Source of the DNA: Acidobacteriota bacterium
GTDB taxonomy: Bacteria > Acidobacteriota > Terriglobia > Terriglobales > Acidobacteriaceae
Length of the DNA stretch: 35,935 nt
NCBI GenBank assembly: GCA_003224755.1
Contig: QHZR01000003.1
Span: 1-35,935 of the forward strand
Direction: 5' to 3'
This document shows positions 30,342-35,935 of the stretch, piece after piece. A model generated the notes under the pieces. The model was not told the origin of the DNA and searched no databases. It saw only the letters and a list, made by a program, of their open reading frames with translations. Made by a program: the position numbers and the translations under genes. How positions within the stretch are numbered: position 1 is the stretch's first letter; each line of letters begins with the position of its first letter.

Positions 30342-31192
30342 AGAAGTCGGCGGTCCTTCTCCTCAGCTGCCCTGATCGCAAAGGTATTGTTGCTGCTGTC
30401 GCGGGATTTGTTGCGCAACACGGCGGCAACATTCTTCATGCCGATGAACACGGCGATCACGATTCCAACACCTTCTTGATGCGGGTGGAGTTTGATCCTG
30501 CTGAACTGGATCTTCCGTTGAGCGATTTGGTCCATCACTTCTCGCGGATCGCGAGTGAATTCGACATGCAGTGGCGGCTGGTATTGTCGGATGTTCGCCA
30601 GCGAATGGCAATTCTGGTTTCCAAGTACGATCATTGCCTGGTGGATTTGCTTTATCGCCATCAGAGTGGGGAACTGGCGTGCGATATTCCGTGCGTAATT
30701 TCGAATCATTCGGATAGCCAGTCCATTGCGGAGTTCTACCGCATTCCTTTTTATCTGGTGCCGGTTGAGAAGAAAGAAAAGCAGGCGGCGGAACGGCAGA
30801 TTCGGGGATTGCTGGAGCGGCAAGCGGTGGATTTCATTGTTCTCGCACGTTACATGCAGATTCTTTCTCCGGAGTTCGTGAGTGCGTATCCGCAACGGAT
30901 CATCAACATTCATCATTCATTCCTGCCGGCGTTCGTGGGATCGAGACCTTATCATCAGGCTTTCGAACGCGGCGTGAAGCTGATCGGCGCAACCAGCCAT
31001 TACGTCACCGAGGTTCTCGACGATGGACCCATCATCGAACAGGACGTAGCGCGAGTGTCGCATCGCGATTCCGTCGAAGATCTGATCCAGAAAGGCCGCG
31101 ATCTGGAGAAAGTCGTGCTGTCGCGAGCAGTCAGATGGCACATCGAGAACCGGATTCTGTTGTATGGGAATAAGACAGTCGTTTTTGAATAG
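30338..31192 (+). CDS. purU: Formyltetrahydrofolate deformylase
   Basis: A 284-residue cytoplasmic enzyme that hydrolyses 10-formyl-tetrahydrofolate to formate and tetrahydrofolate. The N-terminal ACT domain (about 5-85, VLLLSCPDRKGIVAAVAGFV) is followed by the formyl-transferase-fold catalytic domain with ISNHSDSQSIAEFYRIPFYL, VLARYMQILSPEF and INIHHSFLPAFVGSRPYHQA. The catalytic triad of the fold would be N190, H192 and D228 (EVLDDGPIIEQD). The length is typical. It starts by ATGA overlap in the oxidoreductase operon, which suggests that this operon generates one-carbon units on folate that must be drained as formate. Confidence 0.94.
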   Translation: MKKSAVLLLSCPDRKGIVAAVAGFVAQHGGNILHADEHGDHDSNTFLMRVEFDPAELDLPLSDLVHHFSRIASEFDMQWRLVLSDVRQRMAILVSKYDHCLVDLLYRHQSGELACDIPCVISNHSDSQSIAEFYRIPFYLVPVEKKEKQAAERQIRGLLERQAVDFIVLARYMQILSPEFVSAYPQRIINIHHSFLPAFVGSRPYHQAFERGVKLIGATSHYVTEVLDDGPIIEQDVARVSHRDSVEDLIQKGRDLEKVVLSRAVRWHIENRILLYGNKTVVFE

Positions 31193-31234
31193 GCGACACT
31201 TGCTCGGCATGGGGTGAGCGCGCCCGAAGCGGCA

Positions 31235-31576
31235 TTATTGTGGCGGCCAATCAGGCACCACGCGTGGATGCTGAACCTCTTTCACGATTGTCGGCTGTGC
31301 CGATCCGCGCCTGTACGGTTTCGTCGGACACACAGTGAAATCGGCGAACAACGCGAGCTGTCGATCTCCGCTTTCACAATTGAAGTATCGACATACCAAA
31401 TCAGCAGATTGCTTGTCGGCTGGAAAAAAGATGTGATGGGTTCCGATATGCCAGATTGCAAAGAAGCCGTCCCCTCTGTACCAGACCGCCCGACCCCGAA
31501 TTTTGAGACATTATTGAGCGGAAGCCAGGGGCGCCATAGCCACAACGACTGCAACATAAAGAAGCTTAATCCACAT
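31235..31576 (-). pseudogene. Small exported protein interrupted by TAA after the signal peptide
   Basis: From ATG 31576 the minus strand encodes a good signal peptide (WIKLLYVAVVVAMAPLASAQ), then TAA at 31513-31511. The same frame continues with CLKIRGRAVWYRGDGFFAIW, HIGTHHIFFPADKQSADLVC, RYFNCESGDRQLALFADFTV, CPTKPYRRGSAQPTIVKEVQ and ends HPRVVPDWPPQ, TAA. That is 113 codons of protein-like sequence with four Cys and a normal end. I do not recognise the family. The plus-strand frame over the same bases (31214-31585) is less protein-like. One base change could restore the gene, and a CAATAA to CAA-sense change is the simplest. Confidence 0.65.
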
Positions 31577-31699
31577 AGCGGCTAGATGAGCTTAGCACGG
31601 GAAGTCGGCGACTACCGCCGCCTTACTAAGGTAACTACCCCGTAATCCCCGCCCTCTGGCAGTATTAATCTGGAACCGGGTTTCATCGAGGGAAAACTA

Positions 31700-33208
31700 T
31701 TGGCTGAAGATCCCAAATGGGAGCTTGCCATCCTTGCTACAGTGCAGGGCTTTTACGAGAAGCTCTTGCAGGAGGCAGTGGAGGGCGAGGTCCCCGTGCC
31801 TGCGGGTCTGGAGACGGTCTCTCTGCAAGGAGACAGCGACGTGGGAGAGGTTCTGGCTTCCATGCGCCGCTGGCTGCGTCTGCTAGACATGGCCATTTCT
31901 CCGGCCATGCTGCGCCGCGCCTTTGTCGAGCAGACCGATCCCGAAATCGCCGAGGCCATGTTGCGCTATTTCGTGCGCAAGAGAGAGCATAACGATTCGG
32001 ATCGGGACAAAACCGATATTGTTGCTACGTTTCTATATCGGCATCCGCGCGTACCAGGCCAGTGGGAACAGCGCGGATACGGTCTCGACGGATCACTCCC
32101 GCTTTCACCATTCGAAATCGCTTTGATCGAAATTCTCGCCGACTCCGACCTGCCTCCGCTTCCGGAAGATCATATTCAGATTCTCCGCCGCTTCGATCCG
32201 CTCGAGGAACAGGTGCTCCGTTTTCGCGACCTGAATGCGTTGCTGGAGTCGGGCATTATCCAAACCGTACGGCAACTCAAGCAGACATTGGAAGATTCGT
32301 TCTTCCATCCCGGAGTGCTGGCGACGATTGCGCCCTACAATGCGACGTTCGGTTCGAAATTCGATGAGCTGTTCCGTTCGGCCTCCAAAGAGATCAAAGA
32401 TTTTTCCGCAGAACTGGAAGACCAGGGCGGAACCATTCTCGGCAGCGTCGATGGCGTGGATGTGACCGTGGATCACGTCAAAGCGATGGATGAGGACAAT
32501 CTGCTGAAGCTCGACTACGGGCACGCGCTCGACAAGTTCCGCCGGGTCTCAAAACTGAAGCAGACGCTGGAGCAAAAACCGCCGATGAAACGCGGAGCGA
32601 AGCAGGAACGACCGGCAGCTTCCGCGAAACCGGCTGTGAAAACCACGAGCACCGTCACGCTAAAGCCGCCGTTCAACCTGAAAGCCATGCGCAAAGCGGT
32701 CACACCGCAGCAGGTGGCTTCGGAAGAAACCAAGCTGCTCAAGGTGGAAGAATCCGTGCGCATCTTCGTGCGCGTTGCGGATCCAAAGTTTCGCCAAGTT
32801 GTGCCGATGCGTTTTTTCAATCTAACCCTTACTCCTGCCGAGGCCGAGGCTTACTGCGCCGACTATCTCGAAGAAAAAAGCCTGCGCGCCGGCGTGGCGC
32901 GCGTGCTGCTGCGGCTGGTTGCCGTGACCGCCCGGCTGATTACGGAACTAGAAGAACTCAAGCGCGCGAACAACTCTCCGTCATTATGGAAGCTGCATGC
33001 CGATTCGCTGGTCACGCTGCTGGAGATTGCCGGGAACGCGACTGAAAATTCCGAGCGGATCTCGAATCTGGCGTCTCAGCGCGGTCATCGCCAGCAGGTA
33101 GAAGAAATCCAGACGTCCCTCAAGAAACTGCGCGACTACGGCGGTATCGCCGAACGAACGTTAACGGGATCGCCGGAAGCAAAGAGCGCCGCGGCAGGGG
33201 CGGATTAG
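31700..33208 (+). CDS. 502-residue soluble protein of unknown function
   Basis: I do not recognise this family. It is a long, mostly helical, charged cytoplasmic protein with no signal peptide or membrane span. The N-terminal half contains FVEQTDPEIAEAMLRYFVRK, DKTDIVATFLYRHPRVPGQW and LPLSPFEIALIEILADSDLP. A basic low-complexity linker (about residues 290-330, KPPMKRGAKQERPAASAKPA) divides it from a C-terminal helical half with VESVRIFVRVADPKF-like sequence and VARVLLRLVAVTARLITELE, a likely coiled coil. TTG 31700 has GAGGG 8 bases upstream. It stands alone between a broken gene and an NmrA-like gene. Confidence 0.8.
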   Translation: MAEDPKWELAILATVQGFYEKLLQEAVEGEVPVPAGLETVSLQGDSDVGEVLASMRRWLRLLDMAISPAMLRRAFVEQTDPEIAEAMLRYFVRKREHNDSDRDKTDIVATFLYRHPRVPGQWEQRGYGLDGSLPLSPFEIALIEILADSDLPPLPEDHIQILRRFDPLEEQVLRFRDLNALLESGIIQTVRQLKQTLEDSFFHPGVLATIAPYNATFGSKFDELFRSASKEIKDFSAELEDQGGTILGSVDGVDVTVDHVKAMDEDNLLKLDYGHALDKFRRVSKLKQTLEQKPPMKRGAKQERPAASAKPAVKTTSTVTLKPPFNLKAMRKAVTPQQVASEETKLLKVEESVRIFVRVADPKFRQVVPMRFFNLTLTPAEAEAYCADYLEEKSLRAGVARVLLRLVAVTARLITELEELKRANNSPSLWKLHADSLVTLLEIAGNATENSERISNLASQRGHRQQVEEIQTSLKKLRDYGGIAERTLTGSPEAKSAAAGAD

Positions 33209-33432
33209 GATCAATTCAAACAAGTTAGAATCCAACTGATTGCAACCGAACCGGTGAATGATCCGAACGACTCAAGTAAATCGGGTCTTCGAAGTCACAT
33301 ATCCACTACTTAGACTTCTCGCAACGAAGACGGCAAATACCTGTCGTCGCTCGATTAGTCGTTCGTTGGGGAACCCGATACAACGCCTCCCGCATCCGAA
33401 TTGTGAGTCCCATTTATTTCAGGAGGTTCATT

Positions 33433-34332
33433 ATGTACGTTGTTCTTGGAGCAAGCGGCAACACGGGGCACACAGTTGCCAGGAATCTTCTTGCCCAGCA
33501 GAAGAAAGTTCGCGTCGTCGGCAGAAACGCGGCGCATCTGCAGCCTTTCGCAGCGCAAGGTGCGGAGGCATTTATCGGCGATGTCCCCGACGCTTCTGCC
33601 CTCACCAAGGCCTTGCAGCAAGCAGATTCCGCCTACGTCATGATTCCACCCAACATCACCACCAACGATCCCCAGAGTTATCAGGAACACGTCACCGACA
33701 GCATCGCGACCGCTGTGAAAAACTCGGGAGTCAAAAATGTGGTTGCACTCAGCAGCATCGGAGCCGATAAGCCCAGCGGGACCGGGGCCGTACTCAGTCT
33801 TCACAACTTCGAACAAAAACTCGGCCAGATCAACACCGCGAACGTACTTTTTCTGCGGGCCGCCTATTTCATGGAAAACACGCTCGCACAAGCCAACATC
33901 ATTCGCATGATGGGATCCAGCGCAGGACCGCTTCGTCCCGATCTCAAAGTTCCTATGATCGCCACTCGCGATATCGGAGCTGCCGCGGCCGACGCGCTCT
34001 TGAAGCCGGACTTCCACGGCAAACAGACACGCGAGCTGCTCGGACACCGCGATCTCAACTACACGGAAGTCGCCGCCATTATTGGGAAGGCAATCGGTAA
34101 ACCCGATCTCAAATACGTCCAACCACCCAGAGAACAGATGCAGGCGGGAATGGTTCAATCGGGGATGTCGAACGAGTTCGCCGCCCTACTGCTCGAAATG
34201 GCAGACGCACTGAACTCCGGATACATGCACGCGCTAGAATCTCGCACACCCAACAACACAACCCCAACATCGTATGAAACCTTCGTTGCTGAGAAATTCG
34301 TTCCCGCATATCAACAACAAGCAGCAGCCTGA
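33433..34332 (+). CDS. NmrA-family NAD(P)-binding protein
   Basis: A 299-residue atypical short-chain dehydrogenase fold of the NmrA/HSCARG type. The dinucleotide motif is YVVLGASGNTGHTVARNLLA, followed by VRVVGRNAAHLQPF, in which the Arg suggests NADP. NVVALSSIGADKPSG and FLRAAYFMENTL match the family. The usual YxxxK catalytic pair is replaced (LHNFEQKLGQ), so it may sense redox state or act as a reductase of unknown substrate. The start is ATG 33433 with a perfect AGGAGG 6 bases upstream. The frame open from 33403 is not needed. It stands alone. Confidence 0.9.
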   Translation: MYVVLGASGNTGHTVARNLLAQQKKVRVVGRNAAHLQPFAAQGAEAFIGDVPDASALTKALQQADSAYVMIPPNITTNDPQSYQEHVTDSIATAVKNSGVKNVVALSSIGADKPSGTGAVLSLHNFEQKLGQINTANVLFLRAAYFMENTLAQANIIRMMGSSAGPLRPDLKVPMIATRDIGAAAADALLKPDFHGKQTRELLGHRDLNYTEVAAIIGKAIGKPDLKYVQPPREQMQAGMVQSGMSNEFAALLLEMADALNSGYMHALESRTPNNTTPTSYETFVAEKFVPAYQQQAAA

Positions 34333-34400
34333 GCGGTGAAGGGCAGACTTTCTGTCCGTCGCCCATTGACACTCAATACTGAATTGCTAAAACACTTGAC

Positions 34401-34509
34401 TGGGTGCCCCGTCTTTCGCGCCTTTGCGAAGAACCACAAATGCATGCGCGAGAGGATGAATGAAAAGGCCCCCACTTCTCGAAAACCACGAGAAGTGGGG
34501 CACCCCAGG
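34401..34509. repeat. Inverted-end repeat with GGGGCACCC tail
   Basis: CTGGGTGCCCC (34401-34411) and GGGGCACCCCAGG (34497-34509) are inverted ends of an element of about 109 bp. Inside, CCCCACTTCTCG and CGAGAAGTGGGG (34469-34500) form a perfect 12-bp stem around AAAACCA. The tail matches that at 8818-8866. The rest of the 394-base gap between NmrA and the esterase holds no recognisable gene. Frames there on the minus strand translate the repeat. Confidence 0.75.
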
Positions 34510-34726
34510 TTTTCTTAGAATCCAGAGAAAATCAACTGAGCTTGAGACGTGGGCCAACCGCCATCCGGCCATTCGATCCAGACGACAAGTCCTCGGTTTC
34601 GCACGCGACCCAGACCCAGCGCTAATTAACTGTTCTTTCGCGGAACCAAGCGAGCACACTTCGCGTATGACTTACTGGCCGGTCGCCGTCTAGCCCAGCC
34701 TGTCCAATTCCGAGGAGGTCATCCGG

Positions 34727-35566
34727 GTGAAATCGCAAGTGCGAAATCTTTCCTGTTTGCTTTTGTTGCTTTCTGTCGCGCCCAATATTTCGTCCGCTCA
34801 AGTGGCGTCATACCCGCCCGTCACGATTCCTGGATCCGAAGTGCGAACAATCAAATCCACTTCCACAGGCCGCACCTACGATCTATACATTCACAAACCA
34901 GCCGACTTCGACAAGAATAGAGACAAGAAATATCCTGTGCTGTATCTGCTCGACGGCCAGTGGGATTTCAAGTTACTTGATTCCATAGTCGGCGGACTCG
35001 TGTACGACAAATGGATGCCGGACATCGTCTTTGTTGGAATCACTTATTCGGGCGACCACCCTGACTATGAAGCGCTCCGTGCCATGGACTACACGCCGAC
35101 TCCAGGCAACCCCAAAGGTTCGGGCGACGGTCCGAAGTTCCTGAATTTTTTAAAAACGGAGCTGATTCCCTTCCTGGAGGCAAACTACCGCGGCGATCCG
35201 GCGCGCCGCATTCTCGGCGGGCACTCTCTCGGCGGACTCTTTACGCTTTACGCGATGTTTTCCGATCCCTCACTGTTTTGGGGATATCTTGCGGGCAGTC
35301 CTGCCATTCCGTGGGATAACAACTTCATACTGCGGCAAGAAGAGGAGTACGCCAAGAGCCATAAGGATCTCCCAGTAAGACTTTACCTGGCAGCCGGTGG
35401 CGCGGAGCCCCTTTTGACGCCAGGAATAACTTTTGTGCGAACCTTCGTTGCCCGTAATTACACCGGCTTGCATTGGGATGGGCGCGTGATCGAAGGTGAA
35501 CGCCACGCCGGTGTCAAACCCGAGTTCTACAATCGCGGGCTGCATTTCCTCTTCAGCAATGAGTGA
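34727..35566 (+). CDS. Exported esterase of the alpha/beta-hydrolase fold (COG2819 type)
   Basis: A 279-residue exported hydrolase resembling ferric-enterobactin esterase/IroE-type and acyl-ester hydrolases. The signal peptide NLSCLLLLLSVAPNISSAQ is followed by SYPPVTIPGSEVRTIKSTST and YPVLYLLDGQWDFK. The nucleophile is S167 in LGGHSLGGLF and the base probably H260 in GERHAGVKPEFYN. It should act in the periplasm. GTG 34727 has GGAGG 8 bases upstream. Its stop lies directly before repeat DNA and the IS66 fragment. The substrate is unknown, and no siderophore genes are near. Confidence 0.88.
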   Translation: MKSQVRNLSCLLLLLSVAPNISSAQVASYPPVTIPGSEVRTIKSTSTGRTYDLYIHKPADFDKNRDKKYPVLYLLDGQWDFKLLDSIVGGLVYDKWMPDIVFVGITYSGDHPDYEALRAMDYTPTPGNPKGSGDGPKFLNFLKTELIPFLEANYRGDPARRILGGHSLGGLFTLYAMFSDPSLFWGYLAGSPAIPWDNNFILRQEEEYAKSHKDLPVRLYLAAGGAEPLLTPGITFVRTFVARNYTGLHWDGRVIEGERHAGVKPEFYNRGLHFLFSNE

Positions 35567-35606
35567 GGATCGACCGCCAAAAGTGACGACTTACTCTCCC
35601 CAACCC

Positions 35607-35635
35607 GTGTGGCGCGGGGGCCCTCGCCCGCGAAC
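35607..35635. repeat. GC-rich palindromic repeat bordering the IS66 fragment
   Basis: GTGTGGCGCGGGGGCCCTCG then CCCGCGAAC, a relative of 14441-14472. It lies between the esterase and the transposase-like sequence and may mark the point where the insertion sequence was broken. Confidence 0.5.
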
Positions 35636-35639
35636 GGTG

Positions 35640-35935
35640 CTTCTGCCTCGAATCCCATTTTGGAAACAGATTTGTCGAGCAGGCTGGAAGAACTCGGAGC
35701 GAAGCGCGAGGCGACCAGTCCCGTCGAGGGTCAACCGGGAGAGCCTTCCATCCTTATTACTAGTCCGGCTGCGAAACCGGTGCGGCGTGCGCTGGCCGAG
35801 CATCTGTCGCGCGAAACCCACACGCACGCGCCCAAGCAAGCGAACTGTGATTGTGGGGACGAGTTGCGCAAGCTGGGCGAAGATGTATCCGAACTGCTGG
35901 AGTACGTGCCAGATCATTTTAAAGTGATTCGCCAC
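35640..35935 (+). mobile_element. tnpC: IS66-family transposase (TnpC) fragment, cut by the window end
   Basis: In the frame that ends ...CGC CAC at 35935 the DNA reads LSSRLEELGAKREATSPVEG, KPVRRALAEHLSRETHTHAP, CDCGDELRKLGEDVSELLEY and VPDHFKVIRH. This is the middle of IS66 TnpC: the coiled-coil end, the PARRPLPEHLPRE-type linker, the zinc-finger-like Cys pair and the conserved GEDVSE-LEYVP-FKVIRH run. The N-terminal helix-turn-helix and a good start codon are missing. The frame is open back to the esterase stop, with a GTG at 35609 inside the repeat. It is therefore probably 5'-truncated. The 3' part lies beyond the window. The homology is clear; activity is doubtful. Confidence 0.88.

Noticed and set aside
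31214-31585. Plus-strand 123-codon frame
   Set aside because: The opposite strand has a signal peptide and a better protein-like frame. This frame looks like its shadow.
33209-33432. Gene in the gap before the NmrA-like gene
   Set aside because: Only a shifted frame (33258-33770) crosses it and it mostly shadows the NmrA gene. I see nothing else there beyond the AGGAGG site.
34387-34659. Minus-strand 90-codon frame before the esterase
   Set aside because: It translates the inverted-end repeat and flanks. No ribosome site or motif was seen.
1-35935. CRISPR array, tRNA or rRNA genes
   Set aside because: No regularly spaced direct repeats were seen, and no cloverleaf or rRNA sequence was recognised by eye. 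The repeats present are dispersed palindromes.

Overview
The window looks like chromosomal DNA from a diderm, LPS-making soil-type bacterium, most likely an Acidobacteriota (Terriglobia-like). This is an inference from the gene content: an LPS-core operon with split heptose genes, a BamA/Skp pair, paired PYROXD2-like oxidoreductases, an unusual hypothetical complement, and many short palindromic interspersed repeats of a kind I associate with that phylum. I ran no database search. Many genes overlap by 4 bases, several use GTG or TTG starts, and several appear to lack a leader.

Layout. (1) 6-6289, minus strand: a tight LPS operon read waaA - lpxK - rfaE1 - [palindromic repeat] - rfaE2 - waaC - methyltransferase-like membrane protein - DUF3108 protein. 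It makes and attaches Kdo and the first heptose and phosphorylates lipid A. (2) 6404-9390: a secreted unknown protein and a molybdopterin oxidoreductase, both carrying repeat DNA inside the reading frame. (3) 9491-15741: bamA, skp, a TonB-like protein and alanine racemase, an envelope-biogenesis block. (4) 15767-20714: a BrnT/BrnA toxin-antitoxin remnant, an alpha/beta hydrolase, a NarL-type regulator with a degenerate receiver, and small unknowns including a SufT/MIP18-like protein. (5) 20756-23958: a P1-family peptidase and a PAS-PAS hybrid histidine kinase. (6) 24141-31192: a zinc-ribbon protein, a split membrane protein, a GcvT-like protein and, divergent from it, an operon of two FAD oxidoreductases, a 71-residue protein and PurU. 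This is probably a folate one-carbon module. (7) 31235-35935: a broken secreted protein, a 502-residue unknown, an NmrA-like protein, a secreted esterase and an IS66 transposase fragment running off the end.

The most striking result is that four genes are interrupted by a single lesion with the remainder intact. bamA has an in-frame TAG 47 codons before its natural C-terminal beta-signal. A membrane protein has an in-frame TAG near codon 85. A small secreted protein has TAA directly after its signal peptide. The toxin brnT has a 1-base deletion. They may be real decay, sequence error or suppression, and reads would decide. The second theme is repeats: a nested palindrome of about 110 bp in three copies, each next to a gene start, plus other hairpin families, two of which sit in frame inside the molybdoenzyme. 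No tRNA, rRNA or CRISPR array was recognised.
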